Made by a program: the position numbers and the translations under genes. A stretch of DNA of 64,000 nucleotides from Comamonadaceae bacterium (lineage in GTDB: Bacteria > Pseudomonadota > Gammaproteobacteria > Burkholderiales > Burkholderiaceae_C): the NCBI GenBank assembly GCA_947476285.1, contig CANJPU010000006.1:1-64000 (forward strand), read 5' to 3'. Of the stretch, positions 39,639-49,525 are shown piece by piece. The notes beneath the pieces are model-generated. The model saw nothing but the letters and a program-made list of their open reading frames with translations. It ran no database searches and was not told the DNA's origin. Within the stretch, counting starts at the first letter, position 1. Every line of letters starts with the position of its first letter.

Positions 39639-39733
39639 GGCCGGCACGGGAATGACCTTGAGCACCAGCTCCTTGTCATGCGGCAAGACAGCCCCCGGCG
39701 CGCCCGCAACAACCTTGAATCGATGGACATGGG

Positions 39734-39739
39734 CACAAT
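39734..39739 (+). promoter_or_regulatory. Candidate -10 box of the Atm1-type exporter
   Basis: CACAAT in the context ATGGGCACAATCTC, 24 bases before the ATG at 39764. TTGAAT at 39715-39720 lies too close (13 bases) to be a good -35. Confidence 0.3.
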
Positions 39740-39763
39740 CTCTCTTCATTAACACGATCCGGA

Positions 39764-41659
39764 TTGTCCACTATGCGTCGCTCTGGCGAACTTGCCTCAC
39801 CTGCCGTTGCCACGCCCGCCGGCGCCGCGCCCGCGCGCAGCCACTCCGACTGGACCACTCTGGCTCGGCTCCTGCCCTACCTCTGGGACTACAAATGGCG
39901 CGTATTGGCCGCCTTGGCCTTCATGATCGGCGCCAAGCTGGCCAATGTGAGCGTGCCCCTGCTGCTCAAAAACCTGGTCGACAGCATGAGCTTCAAGCCG
40001 GGCGAGCCGGCTGCTGTGTTGGTCGTGCCGCTGGGTTTGCTGGTGGCTTACGGCTTGCTGCGGCTGTCCACCACGCTGTTTACTGAGCTGCGCGAACTCG
40101 TGTTCGCCAAAGCGACGCAGGGCGCCGCGCGGCGCATCGCGCTGGAGACATTTCAGCATTTGCACGCGCTCAGCCTGCGCTTTCACCTGGATCGCCAGAC
40201 TGGCGGCATGACGCGCGACATCGAGCGCGGCGTGCGCGGCATCGAGTCGCTGATCTCCTATTCGCTCTACAGCATCGTTCCCACCTTGATCGAGGTGGCA
40301 CTGGTGCTGGGCATACTGGCCTACAAGTTCGATGCCTGGTTCGCCTGGATCACCATCGCGGCGCTGGCAGTCTATATCGTGTTCACGGTCAGCATCACCG
40401 AGTGGCGCACGAAGTTTCGGCGGGAAGCGAACGAGTTCGACTCGGCGGCCCACACCAAGGCAGTCGATTCGCTGCTTAATTACGAAACCGTCAAGTACTT
40501 CAACAACGAGGCTTTCGAATCGAGTCGCTACGACGAAAGCCTGGAAAAATTGCGCCGCGCCCGCCTCAAGAGTCAGACCACCTTGTCCATGCTCAACACC
40601 GGGCAGCAACTGATCATCGCCATCGGTTTGGTCGGCATGCTCTGGCGCGCCACCCAGGGCGTGGTCGACGGCCGCATGACCCTGGGCGACTTGGTCATGA
40701 TCAATGCTTTCATGATCCAGCTCTACATCCCGCTCAATTTTCTGGGTGTGCTCTATCGCGAGATCAAGCAAAGCCTCACCGACCTGGACAAGATGTTTGT
40801 GTTGATGGAAAAAGAGCGCGAAGTGGCCGACAAGCCTGGCGCCCAGCCATTGGCATTCCCTGCTCTGGCTACAAGTCAGGGCGATGCCCCTCAAGCCGAC
40901 ACCACGGTGCGCTTTGAGAGCGTGAGCTTCTCCTATGAGCCCGCCCGGCAGATTCTTCACCATGTGAGCTTTGAAATCCCAGCTGGCAAGACGGTGGCGG
41001 TGGTTGGCCCATCAGGCTCAGGCAAGAGCACACTTGCGCGCCTGCTCTATCGTTTCTACGACGTGCAGCAAGGCAGCATCACCATCGGCGGCCAGGACAT
41101 TCGCGAAGTCACGCAGGCCAGCGTGCGCCAGGCCATCGGCATCGTGCCGCAAGACACCGTGCTGTTCAATGACACAGTGCAATACAACATCGCCTACGGC
41201 AAGCCCGGCGCGAGTCGCGACCAGGTGGAAGAAGCAGCCCGTGCGGCCCGCATTCACGGTTTCATCGAATCCACACCCAAGGGCTACGCCACCATGGTGG
41301 GCGAGCGCGGGTTGAAGCTCTCGGGCGGCGAGAAGCAACGCGTGGCGATCGCGCGCACGCTGCTCAAAAACCCGCCCATCATGATCTTTGACGAGGCTAC
41401 GTCTGCCCTGGATTCAGCCAACGAGCGCGCGATACAGGCCGAGCTCAAAGGCGTGGCGCAGAACAAAACCACCTTGCTGATTGCGCACCGGCTCTCCACG
41501 GTGATCGAAGCCCACCAGATCCTGGTGATGGACGCGGGTCGCATTGTTGAACGCGGCACCCACGGGGAACTGCTGGCCATGCGCGGCAGGTATGCCGACA
41601 TGTGGGCCATGCAGCAGAGCGCCGAAGGCGAGAAGTTCACTGACGTGATTGGACTGTAG
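39764..41659 (+). CDS. Atm1-type ABC exporter
   Basis: A 631-residue half-transporter with fused membrane and ATPase domains. Six membrane helices lie in about 35-330, with TELRELVFAKATQGAARRIALETFQHLHALSLRFHLDRQTGGMTRDIERG diagnostic of the Atm1/HMT1 group. ATPase: Walker [10 protein letters not shown] (415-423), signature LSGGEKQR (519-526), Walker B IMIFDEATSALD and IAHRLSTV. Bacterial Atm1 proteins export glutathione-linked metals or sulfur compounds and link to iron-sulfur cluster supply. A second ATG lies three codons in (39773). Transcribed divergently from livH. Confidence 0.92.
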   Translation: MSTMRRSGELASPAVATPAGAAPARSHSDWTTLARLLPYLWDYKWRVLAALAFMIGAKLANVSVPLLLKNLVDSMSFKPGEPAAVLVVPLGLLVAYGLLRLSTTLFTELRELVFAKATQGAARRIALETFQHLHALSLRFHLDRQTGGMTRDIERGVRGIESLISYSLYSIVPTLIEVALVLGILAYKFDAWFAWITIAALAVYIVFTVSITEWRTKFRREANEFDSAAHTKAVDSLLNYETVKYFNNEAFESSRYDESLEKLRRARLKSQTTLSMLNTGQQLIIAIGLVGMLWRATQGVVDGRMTLGDLVMINAFMIQLYIPLNFLGVLYREIKQSLTDLDKMFVLMEKEREVADKPGAQPLAFPALATSQGDAPQADTTVRFESVSFSYEPARQILHHVSFEIPAGKTVAVVGPSGSGKSTLARLLYRFYDVQQGSITIGGQDIREVTQASVRQAIGIVPQDTVLFNDTVQYNIAYGKPGASRDQVEEAARAARIHGFIESTPKGYATMVGERGLKLSGGEKQRVAIARTLLKNPPIMIFDEATSALDSANERAIQAELKGVAQNKTTLLIAHRLSTVIEAHQILVMDAGRIVERGTHGELLAMRGRYADMWAMQQSAEGEKFTDVIGL

Positions 41660-41900
41660 ACGCGCCTTATCGACGCTGGCGGAGCCGGTTCGCGTGTAGT
41701 GCCATCGTTCTCAGTTGTGCCAAGCCTGGCGGCCGGCGTCATCCATGCGCGGACGGTTCGTGCGTCAAAACCGGCATTTCGTACCCACCTGGACCCGTTT
41801 CGTTCCTCGTTCGACGCAATTGTTCAAGCAATCGGAATGATTCACAAGCTGCCCATCGGTATGTCTGCGGGCCAATGCACCAGGAATCAGGAGAGTCGAA

Positions 41901-42305
41901 ATGGCATTCAAAATCCAAGGGCGGGTTGCCGCCACGCTTGTTGCGGTCTCATTCGCTTCGGCGGGGGCACATGCCTTTCCCTTTCTCATTCCCATTCCAA
42001 TGGACCGCAAGCCAGCCACCCTCAACAGCCTGATAGAGGCGCTGGAAAAATCGGACGCGACCAAGGCCATTGCCTACACCCACGAAGACAAGCTGACTGG
42101 CTCCAAGCGCTGGGTCTGGGGCTACTACACAGGCCCGGTGTCGCAGCAAGAGGCCAACACCATCGCTATGAGCCGCTGTGAAAATGCACTCACGGACGTC
42201 AAGACCCGGCAGGTCGATGGCAGGCTGCTGTTCAAGTTCGGCTCCAAAACCTGCGAGCTTCATCAGTTCTCAAAAGACGAGGCCTCGACTTCCGGTCAGC
42301 GTTAA
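41901..42305 (+). CDS. Small exported protein of unknown function
   Basis: A 134-residue protein with a signal peptide (KIQGRVAATLVAVSFASAGAHA, cleavage near residue 25). The mature part starts FPFLIPIPMDRKP, has two cysteines (SRCENAL, SKTCEL) that could form a disulfide, and WVWGYYTGPVSQQEANTIAMSRC, which resembles the short DUF4189-like repeats of periplasmic proteins. AGGAG (41889-41893) lies 7 bases before the start. The 240 bases upstream hold no other gene that I can support. Confidence 0.75.
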   Translation: MAFKIQGRVAATLVAVSFASAGAHAFPFLIPIPMDRKPATLNSLIEALEKSDATKAIAYTHEDKLTGSKRWVWGYYTGPVSQQEANTIAMSRCENALTDVKTRQVDGRLLFKFGSKTCELHQFSKDEASTSGQR

Positions 42306-42346
42306 GCGTGCGGATGTTTGGGGGCGGCCTTGTAAGTCGCTGCCGC

Positions 42347-42352
42347 GATAAT
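42347..42352 (+). promoter_or_regulatory. Candidate -10 box set 7 bases before the LysR start
   Basis: GATAAT (42347-42352), then CGCCCCC, then the ATG at 42360. No ribosome site fits in between, so a leaderless transcript is possible. Confidence 0.4.
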
Positions 42353-42359
42353 CGCCCCC

Positions 42360-43292
42360 ATGGAAACAAAATGGCTTGAGGACTTCGTCAGTCTGGCCGA
42401 GACCCGCAGTTTCAGTCGCTCGGCGCAGTTACGCCACGTGACGCAACCCGCGTTTTCCCGGCGCATCCAGGCACTGGAGGCCTGGGCCGGCACCGATCTG
42501 GTTGACCGCAGCTCCTACCCCACGCGCCTCACGCCAGCCGGCCAAACCCTTTATGCGCAGTCGCTGGAGATGCTGCAAGCCTTGCAAAGCACCCGCGCCA
42601 TGCTGCGCGGCTACTCCAGCGCTGCTCAGGACGTGATCGAGTTTGCCGTGCCGCACACCCTGGCCTTCACTTTCTTTCCGGCTTGGGTGTCGTCGCTGCG
42701 CGAGAAATTCGGCCCTATCAAGAGCCGCCTGATCGCCCTCAATGTGCACGATGCCGTGATGCGACTGATGGAAGGCGGCTGTGATCTTCTCATTGCCTAC
42801 CACCATGCATCGCAGCCCCTGCAACTCGACGCCGACCGCTACGAGATGGTGGTGTTGGGCGAGGAAGTGCTGGCTCCGTATTGCAAGGCCGACTCAAGCG
42901 GCCAGCCCCTGTTTAAGCTGCCCGGTCGGGCCGGACAGCCGCTGCCTTACCTGGGCTATGCACCAGGCGCCTACCTGGGCCGCGTTGCGGACCTGATCCT
43001 CAAGCAGGCGGGCACTGCGATTCATCTCGACCGGGTCTATGAGACCGACATGGCCGAAGGTCTGAAAGTCATGGCCCTGGAGGGACATGGCGTGGCCTTT
43101 CTGCCATACAGCGCCGTGAAGAAAGAGCTGCGCTCGCGTCGCCTAGTCAGTGCAGCGTCAGGCGAGCCGCACAGACTGGAGTTGACCATGGAGGTGCGCG
43201 CCTATCGCGAAAAGCCATTGGGGCGGGAGGTGCCAAAGGGCACCGCCCAGGCACTGTGGACCTATCTTGTCTCTGGCTCGGCGAAGGCATAA
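42360..43292 (+). CDS. LysR-family regulator, HypT/YjiE-like
   Basis: A 310-residue LysR-type regulator. The HTH is in the first 60 residues (METKWLEDFVSLAETRSFSRSAQLRHVTQPAFSRRIQALEAW shape). The N-terminal ETKWL-DF and the effector-domain end VALEGHGVAFLPYSAVKKELRSRRLV follow the pattern of E. coli HypT, a hypochlorite-responsive regulator. HypT senses by methionine oxidation; whether this protein does so is unknown. It sits 104 bases before the glutamate transporter operon on the same strand and may regulate it. Confidence 0.85.
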   Translation: METKWLEDFVSLAETRSFSRSAQLRHVTQPAFSRRIQALEAWAGTDLVDRSSYPTRLTPAGQTLYAQSLEMLQALQSTRAMLRGYSSAAQDVIEFAVPHTLAFTFFPAWVSSLREKFGPIKSRLIALNVHDAVMRLMEGGCDLLIAYHHASQPLQLDADRYEMVVLGEEVLAPYCKADSSGQPLFKLPGRAGQPLPYLGYAPGAYLGRVADLILKQAGTAIHLDRVYETDMAEGLKVMALEGHGVAFLPYSAVKKELRSRRLVSAASGEPHRLELTMEVRAYREKPLGREVPKGTAQALWTYLVSGSAKA

Positions 43293-43396
43293 GGCCTGCC
43301 GGCGAAATGGGATTGGGGCGTGTGCTGATTCAGGCAATCCAAGGCTCTAGAATGTTGACCTTTATTGACACCGTGGTTTTCCACAGGAGGTATTGC

Positions 43397-44296
43397 ATGA
43401 ACAAACGAATTTTGGCTGTCGCTTTGGCCGTTTTCGCGGCAGGCGGCGTGATGGCGCAAGCAAACGACACAATCGCGAAGGTCAAGGCCTCTGGTGTTGT
43501 CACCATGGGCGTGCGCGATTCATCTGGCGCCTTGTCATACACCCTTGGGGACGGCAAGTATGCGGGCTTTCATTACGAGGTCTGTCAGCGCATTCTTGCC
43601 AATCTGGAAAAGGCGGCAGGCCGCAAGTTGGATATCAAGTACCAGTCGGTGACTTCACAAAACCGCATTCCACTGGTGCAAAACGGCACGGTCGATATTG
43701 AGTGCGGCTCCACCACCAACAACGCCACGCGCCAGAAGGACGTGGCCTTTGCGTTCACGACCTTCGTGGAAGAAGTGCGCATCGCCGTGAAGGCCAACTC
43801 TGGCATCACCTCGCTCAATCAGCTCAATGGAAAGTCCGTGGCAACCACCACCGGCACGACCTCTGTGCAACTGCTGCGCAAGCATGAACGTGCCGCCAAT
43901 GTCGATTTCAAGGAAATCTTTGGCAAGGACCACTCCGATAGTTTCCTGTTGCTTGAGTCGGGCCGCGCCGAAGCCTTCGTGATGGATGGGCAGATTCTGG
44001 CCGGCAACATCGCCACCGCCAAAAATCCGGCTGACTTCAGAATCGTCGGCGAGACCATCAGCGTCGAGCCCATCGCCATCATGTTGCGCAAGGATGATCC
44101 GGCCTTCAAGAAACTGGCCGACGACACCATCCGCGACCTGATTCGTACCGGCGAAATGTCCAAGATGTACGACAAGTGGTTCGTGCAGCCAATCCCTCCG
44201 AAGAACACGCGCGTGGGCCTGCCGGCCAGCGAGGCGACCAAGGCGGCCTGGGCCAACCCTAACGACAAGCCGGTCGAAGACTACATGAAGAAGTGA
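43397..44296 (+). CDS. gltI: Glutamate/aspartate ABC transporter binding protein
   Basis: A 299-residue type II periplasmic binding protein with a signal peptide (MNKRILAVALAVFAAGGVMAQA). Seen: TIAKVKASGVVTMGVRDSSGALSYTLGDGKYAGFHYEVCQRI, RIPLVQNGTVDIECGSTTNNATRQKDV, both strongly GltI-like (dicarboxylic amino-acid contacts). The start at 43397 has a near-perfect ribosome site AGGAGG (43385-43390). A TAGAAT at 43348-43353 may be the -10. A stable hairpin separates it from the permease genes. Confidence 0.93.
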   Translation: MNKRILAVALAVFAAGGVMAQANDTIAKVKASGVVTMGVRDSSGALSYTLGDGKYAGFHYEVCQRILANLEKAAGRKLDIKYQSVTSQNRIPLVQNGTVDIECGSTTNNATRQKDVAFAFTTFVEEVRIAVKANSGITSLNQLNGKSVATTTGTTSVQLLRKHERAANVDFKEIFGKDHSDSFLLLESGRAEAFVMDGQILAGNIATAKNPADFRIVGETISVEPIAIMLRKDDPAFKKLADDTIRDLIRTGEMSKMYDKWFVQPIPPKNTRVGLPASEATKAAWANPNDKPVEDYMKK

Positions 44297-44338
44297 TCTT
44301 TGCCGCCGCAAGCGCAGGTGCATGCATCTGAACAATCA

Positions 44339-44370
44339 AGACCCCGCCGGGCACTGGTCTGGCGGGGTTT
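44339..44370 (+). terminator. Stem-loop between gltI and gltJ, leaky terminator or mRNA-stabilising hairpin
   Basis: ACCCCGCC (44341-44348) pairs with GGCGGGGT (44361-44368); the stem extends to 10 bp with a G-U and an A-U pair, with a 12-base loop. The following bases (TTGGGCTTCTGG) are only weakly U-rich, so read-through into gltJKL is likely. Such hairpins often raise binding-protein expression over that of the permease. Confidence 0.6.
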
Positions 44371-44436
44371 GGGCTTCTGGGTTTGAGGCGACTAAAGGAA
44401 TTTGATCAGGGCATCCTCTGAACACGGGGCATTTGT

Positions 44437-45195
44437 ATGGCATGGGACTGGCAGGTTTTCTGCAAGACGACAGACGGTGGCACATTGATGCCCAACTGCC
44501 TGGGCAAGGCCGGCGACATCACCTACCTTGACTGGATGTTCAGCGCCTGGGGCTGGACTCTGGCGGTGGCGGGTAGTGCATGGATCGTCGCGATGCTGTT
44601 TGGCATCATGATCGGTACCGTTCGCACTTTACCCAACAGCCCGTGGATCGTGCGCTTAGCCAATGGGTGGGTTGAGTTGTTTCGCAACATTCCCATCCTG
44701 GTTCAACTGTTCATCTGGTATTTTGTGGTTCCCAAGGCAATTCCGCCCATGCAGCAGGTTCCAGGCTTCCTGCTGGTGGTATTTGGTCTGGGCTTTTTCA
44801 CATCGGCGCGAATCGCCGAGCAAGTGCGCGCGGGCATTCAGGCACTGCCTCGTGGTCAGCGCTATGCGGGATTGGCCATGGGCTTCACCACGGCCCAGAC
44901 CTACCGCTACGTGTTGTTGCCAATGGCGTTTCGCATCATCATGCCGCCCTTGACCAGTGAGTCGATGAACCTGCTGAAGAACTCTTCGGTGGCTTTCGCT
45001 GTGTCGATTGCCGAACTCACCATGTTCGCCTTGCAGGCCCAGGAAGAAACTTCGCGCGGCATTGAAATCTATCTCGCGGTCACGGCGCTCTATGCCTTGT
45101 CTGCCTTCGCAGTCAATCGCATCTTCGCGTTCATCGAAAAGAAGGTGCGCATTCCCGGCTTTGCGGCGCCGGGCGCCACTGGGGCGGGGCACTGA
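44437..45195 (+). CDS. gltJ: Glutamate/aspartate ABC transporter permease
   Basis: A 252-residue His/Glu-type permease with about five hydrophobic segments. WVELFRNIPILVQLFIWYFVVPK and the EAA loop ARIAEQVRAGIQALPRGQRYAGLAMGFTTAQTYRYVLLPMAFRIIMPPL are diagnostic. The stop TGA at 45193-45195 is followed after one base by the gltK start. Confidence 0.93.
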   Translation: MAWDWQVFCKTTDGGTLMPNCLGKAGDITYLDWMFSAWGWTLAVAGSAWIVAMLFGIMIGTVRTLPNSPWIVRLANGWVELFRNIPILVQLFIWYFVVPKAIPPMQQVPGFLLVVFGLGFFTSARIAEQVRAGIQALPRGQRYAGLAMGFTTAQTYRYVLLPMAFRIIMPPLTSESMNLLKNSSVAFAVSIAELTMFALQAQEETSRGIEIYLAVTALYALSAFAVNRIFAFIEKKVRIPGFAAPGATGAGH

Positions 45196-45196
45196 C

Positions 45197-45883
45197 ATGG
45201 GAAACCTCGACCTCACTTTCCTGAGTTGGGACCTGATCAGCCAGTTTGTTCTGAAGGGTTTCATCTTCAGCGTGCAACTCACGGTGGTGGCGACGCTGGG
45301 GGGCATCTTGCTGGGCACTTTGCTGGCATTGATGCGCCTGTCGGGCAAGAAGCTGCTGGTGCTTCCCGCCACCGCCTATGTCAACGGCATGCGCTCGGTG
45401 CCGTTGGTGATGGTGATCCTGTGGTTTTTTCTGCTGGTGCCGGGAGCCTTCTACACCTACCTGCCCAATGGATCCAATAACCGGGCCGAGTATTCTGCTG
45501 TCATCACCTTCGTGGCCTTCGAGGCGGCGTATTTCAGCGAAATCATGCGCGCGGGCATCCAGTCGATTGCGCGTGGGCAGGTGCATGCGGGGCAGGCTCT
45601 GGGCATGACCTACAGCCAGAACATGCGGCTGGTGATTTTGCCGCAGGCGTTTCGCAACATGCTGCCGGTGCTGCTCACGCAAACCATCATCTTGTTCCAG
45701 GATACCTCTCTCGTTTACGCCATTGGCGCCTACGATCTGCTCAAGGGCTTCGGCACAGCCGGCAAGCTTTACGGCCGGCCCGAAGAGGCGTACTTGTTGG
45801 CAGCCATTGTCTATTTCATCGTCTGCTATGGCCTGTCTTACATGGTCAAGCGACTGCAGGCCAAGATCGCCATTGTTCGCTAA
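45197..45883 (+). CDS. gltK: Glutamate/aspartate ABC transporter permease
   Basis: A 228-residue permease. [23 protein letters not shown] and the EAA loop [47 protein letters not shown] match GltK. The ATG at 45197 lies one base after the gltJ stop; the frame is open upstream only inside gltJ. GltJ and GltK form the membrane channel together. Confidence 0.93.
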   Translation: MGNLDLTFLSWDLISQFVLKGFIFSVQLTVVATLGGILLGTLLALMRLSGKKLLVLPATAYVNGMRSVPLVMVILWFFLLVPGAFYTYLPNGSNNRAEYSAVITFVAFEAAYFSEIMRAGIQSIARGQVHAGQALGMTYSQNMRLVILPQAFRNMLPVLLTQTIILFQDTSLVYAIGAYDLLKGFGTAGKLYGRPEEAYLLAAIVYFIVCYGLSYMVKRLQAKIAIVR

Positions 45884-45904
45884 ATTGAATCAGCAGGCAT
45901 TCTC

Positions 45905-46642
<738 letters not shown>

Positions 46643-46648
46643 AGGTCT

Positions 46649-46731
46649 GGGACAATACGTCCCATGAGCAACGCAGGACCGCTCCAAGGAGCGAAGGCCC
46701 CCTCGGGGGGCAGCACCGCGGCCTTGGCCGC
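46649..46731 (+). repeat. Stack of four perfect hairpins at the pyrC 5' end
   Basis: GGGAC-AATAC-GTCCC (46649-46663), GCTCC-AA-GGAGC (46681-46692), CCCCC-TCG-GGGGG around 46698-46710, and GCGGCC-TT-GGCCGC (46718-46731). The last three are the type of REP-like, GC-rich palindrome found scattered in Comamonadaceae genomes. The frame of pyrC stays open through them. Confidence 0.75.
46651..46656 (+). promoter_or_regulatory. Candidate extended -10 box before pyrC
   Basis: GACAAT preceded by TGG (TGN-type extension), followed by exactly 7 bases and the ATG at 46664. It overlaps the first hairpin. Confidence 0.4.
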
Positions 46732-47779
46732 AAGCGTGGGGGCACACATGACCCAGCAAATCACCATCACCCGCCCGGACGACTGGCACCTGCACGTGCG
46801 CGATGACGAGGCCTTGAAGGCCGTCGTGCCGCACACTGCGGCGCAGTTTGCCCGCGCCATCATCATGCCCAACCTCAAGCCGCCGGTGACCACGGCGGCG
46901 CAGGCTCTGGCCTACCGCCAGCGTATCTTGGACGCTGTGCCAGCGGGCCTGAGGTTCGAGCCACTGATGACGCTCTACCTCACCGACAATCTGCCGCCCG
47001 ACGAGATCAGGCGGGCGGCGGATGCCGGTGTGGTGGCGCTCAAGCTCTATCCGGCCGGCGCCACCACCAACAGCGACGCGGGCGTGACCGACTTGCGCAA
47101 GACTTACCCCACTCTGGAGGCAATGCAGCGCGAAGGGCTACCGTTGCTGGTGCACGGTGAGGTGACGTCGCCGGAGGTTGATCTGTTTGATCGCGAGGCC
47201 GTCTTCATCGACACCCAACTGATCCCTCTGCGCCGTGACTTTCCCGAACTGAAAATCGTGTTCGAGCACATCACCACGCGCGACGCGGCGCAGTACGTGG
47301 CCGGCGCCGATCGTTTTACCGCTGCCACCATCACTGCGCACCATCTGCTGTACAACCGCAATGCCATCTTCACCGGCGGCATACGGCCGCACTACTACTG
47401 TCTGCCGGTCCTCAAGCGCGAGACCCATCGCCTGGCCTTGGTCGAGGCGGCCATCAGCGGCAGCGCAAAATTCTTCCTGGGCACTGACAGCGCACCGCAT
47501 GCGGCGCAACTGAAGGAGCACGCGGTGGGCTGTGCTGGCTGCTACACGGCGCATGCGGCCATGGAGCTCTACGCCGAGGCCTTCGACAATGCCGGTGCGC
47601 TGGACAAGCTCGAAGCCTTTGCAAGTTTTCATGGTTCCGATTTTTATGGCCTGCCGCGCAACACCGGCACACTCACACTGCGCCGCGAGAGCTGGGCCAC
47701 ACCGGCTTCATACGCTTTCGGCGATGCGCAGCTCAAGCCGCTGCGGGCAGGTGAAGAACTGATGTGGCGGGCGGTCTAG
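46664..47779 (+). CDS. pyrC: Dihydroorotase, class II
   Basis: Zinc enzyme of pyrimidine synthesis. Counted from the internal ATG at 46748, the 343-residue core has the metal-binding HLH (His14, His16), the Lys99 that is carbamylated, His136 (HGEV), His174 (EHITT) and Asp247 (GTDSAPH), all intact. E. coli PyrC has a similar length, so 46748 is the conventional start. The frame is open to the ATG at 46664, which lies 7 bases after a -10-like box and would add 28 residues encoded by the hairpin stack. Both starts are possible. The stop overlaps the next gene. Confidence 0.93.
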   Translation: MSNAGPLQGAKAPSGGSTAALAASVGAHMTQQITITRPDDWHLHVRDDEALKAVVPHTAAQFARAIIMPNLKPPVTTAAQALAYRQRILDAVPAGLRFEPLMTLYLTDNLPPDEIRRAADAGVVALKLYPAGATTNSDAGVTDLRKTYPTLEAMQREGLPLLVHGEVTSPEVDLFDREAVFIDTQLIPLRRDFPELKIVFEHITTRDAAQYVAGADRFTAATITAHHLLYNRNAIFTGGIRPHYYCLPVLKRETHRLALVEAAISGSAKFFLGTDSAPHAAQLKEHAVGCAGCYTAHAAMELYAEAFDNAGALDKLEAFASFHGSDFYGLPRNTGTLTLRRESWATPASYAFGDAQLKPLRAGEELMWRAV

Positions 47780-48543
47780 CAGTTGATTTGTCCGCGCCTT
47801 GGCATGAGCCTTGGCGCGAGAGCGCCGAGCGCATCGCTACACGCTGGCAAGGCGGGGCGTTTCTCCACCATGCGCTCAATGCGGAGCATGGCGCACCTGT
47901 GCGCTTTGTCTCGCAGTCTGAGCTGCCCGCTGGCGAGCCCTACGAGCGACACATCTTTCAAACGGCTAGCTGCCCCACCCGCGAGAACCTGCACGATTTT
48001 TTCAATGGCCTGTGCTGGCTGCATTGGCCGCAGGCGAAGAGACGGCTCAATGCACTGCAGGCCGAGCAGATCGCAGCCGCAGGCGTCGGCGCCAGGCGGG
48101 GGGCGGTGCGCGATGCGATCACCGTGTTCGACGAAAACGGCGCAGTGTTGTATGCGCCAGAGCCGCTGTGGAAGGCCCTGGAGGCTCGCGACTGGCGCAG
48201 CCTGTTCATCGATTTGCGGCCGCTGTGGCGAGATGCCCGGCTGACCCTGTTTGGCCATGCCTTGATGGAGAAGCTCGCGCAGCCACGCAAGGCGCTCACG
48301 GCGCACATTTGGCGCTTGCCCTGCCCGGCGACTTCCATCGCCGATGCGGATGCCTGGCTGGTGCAGCAGCTAGGTCGCGACCAGTTGGCCGCAAAACCCT
48401 TCATACCCCTGCCGGTTCTCGGCGTTCCCGGTTGGTGTCCCGAAAACCAGAACTTTTTCTTCTATGATGACTCATTCGTATTTCGTCCGCTGGCGCGCCA
48501 GAACCTGACAACAACACCCGCGCCAAGGGCCTCGTCCACTTGA
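47764..48543 (+). CDS. DUF3025 family protein
   Basis: A 259-residue protein of unknown function. Its motifs [43 protein letters not shown] and [20 protein letters not shown] are those of the DUF3025 family, found mainly in beta- and gammaproteobacteria. The start is GTG at 47764, inside the end of pyrC (16-base overlap), so translation is coupled. No signal peptide or membrane segment. The link to pyrC and htpX looks like conserved gene order rather than shared function. Confidence 0.8.
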   Translation: MAGGLAVDLSAPWHEPWRESAERIATRWQGGAFLHHALNAEHGAPVRFVSQSELPAGEPYERHIFQTASCPTRENLHDFFNGLCWLHWPQAKRRLNALQAEQIAAAGVGARRGAVRDAITVFDENGAVLYAPEPLWKALEARDWRSLFIDLRPLWRDARLTLFGHALMEKLAQPRKALTAHIWRLPCPATSIADADAWLVQQLGRDQLAAKPFIPLPVLGVPGWCPENQNFFFYDDSFVFRPLARQNLTTTPAPRASST

Positions 48544-48608
48544 TTCGGGGCTGGTCAGCCTCATCTTTGCGGCAAGGTGAGCTTCAGTCCCCCATTTTCG
48601 GAGAATTC

Positions 48609-49475
48609 ATGAAACGCATTGTTCTGTTCGTGTTGACCAATCTCGCCGTGGTGGTGGTGCTGGGCATCGTGGCCAATCTGCTGGGCGTCAACCGATTCCT
48701 CACGGCCAATGGCCTTAACCTGGGCGCGCTGCTGGGCTTTGCCGCCGTCATGGGTTTTGGCGGGGCGATCATCTCGCTGCTCATTTCCAAACCCGTCGCG
48801 AAATGGAGCGCCGGCGTGCAGGTGATTGAACAGCCGCGCAACGCCGACGAAGCCTGGATCGTCGAAACTGTGCGCAGGTTTGCAGAGAAGGCCGGCATCG
48901 GCATGCCCGAAGTCGGTATCTTCGAAGGCGAGCCCAACGCCTTCGCCACCGGCGCCTTCAAGAACAGCGCGCTGGTTGCGGTGTCTACCGGCCTGCTGCA
49001 AGGCATGACCCGCGAGGAGGTCGAGGCTGTCATCGGCCACGAGGTGGCGCACATCGCAAATGGCGACATGGTCACCATGGCATTGATTCAAGGCGTGATG
49101 AACACATTCGTCGTGTTCCTCTCGCGCGTCATCGGCTACGCGGTCGATAGCTTCCTGCGCCGTGGCGATAGCCGTTCAGGTCCTGGCATCGGCTACTACA
49201 TCACCACCATCGTGCTGGACATTCTGCTGGGTTTTCTGGCCGCCATCATCGTGGCCTGGTTCTCGCGCCAGCGCGAGTTCCGCGCCGACGCTGGCTCGGC
49301 CGGCTTGCTCGGCCGCAAGCAGCCAATGATCAACGCACTGGCGCGTCTGGGCGGCATGGTCCCTGGCGAATTGCCCAAGAGCATTCAGGCTTTTGGCATC
49401 ACCTCGGGCGTGGGCAAGTTGTTCTCGACTCACCCGCCAATCGAGGAGCGCATTGCGCGCTTGCAGACGGCTTGA
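48609..49475 (+). CDS. htpX: Membrane zinc protease
   Basis: A 288-residue M48 metalloprotease that cleaves misfolded inner-membrane proteins and cooperates with FtsH. Two N-terminal membrane helices (about 5-27 and 38-60), the zinc motif HEVAH (His144, Glu145, His148) and the third ligand Glu223 in [10 protein letters not shown] are intact; two more helices lie at about 157-178 and 198-218. The ATG at 48609 is preferred, giving the standard [11 protein letters not shown] start. An open extension back to 48540 has no support. Confidence 0.95.
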   Translation: MKRIVLFVLTNLAVVVVLGIVANLLGVNRFLTANGLNLGALLGFAAVMGFGGAIISLLISKPVAKWSAGVQVIEQPRNADEAWIVETVRRFAEKAGIGMPEVGIFEGEPNAFATGAFKNSALVAVSTGLLQGMTREEVEAVIGHEVAHIANGDMVTMALIQGVMNTFVVFLSRVIGYAVDSFLRRGDSRSGPGIGYYITTIVLDILLGFLAAIIVAWFSRQREFRADAGSAGLLGRKQPMINALARLGGMVPGELPKSIQAFGITSGVGKLFSTHPPIEERIARLQTA

Positions 49476-49525
49476 GGCTTCCAGAGATACCGTGCGCTGC
49501 TGCGCTGGCTACTGCGGACAAGCCG

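Larger units (their letters stand above)
39453..39763. other. Divergent intergenic region between livH and the Atm1-type exporter
   Basis: About 310 bases that must hold promoters for both flanking genes. It contains three 12-bp tandem repeats at 39603-39638 and a CACAAT -10-like box at 39734-39739. Short open frames exist on both strands, but they are built largely from the repeat and show no recognisable domain. Confidence 0.6.

Noticed and set aside
39558..39755. Minus-strand frame between livH and atm1 with a repeated Asp-Cys-Asn-Ala pattern
   Set aside because: The repeat comes only from the 12-bp DNA repeat; no ribosome site and no recognisable family.
39797..40963. Open frame of 388 codons opposite the Atm1-type exporter
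   Set aside because: High Gln/His antisense composition and no domain.
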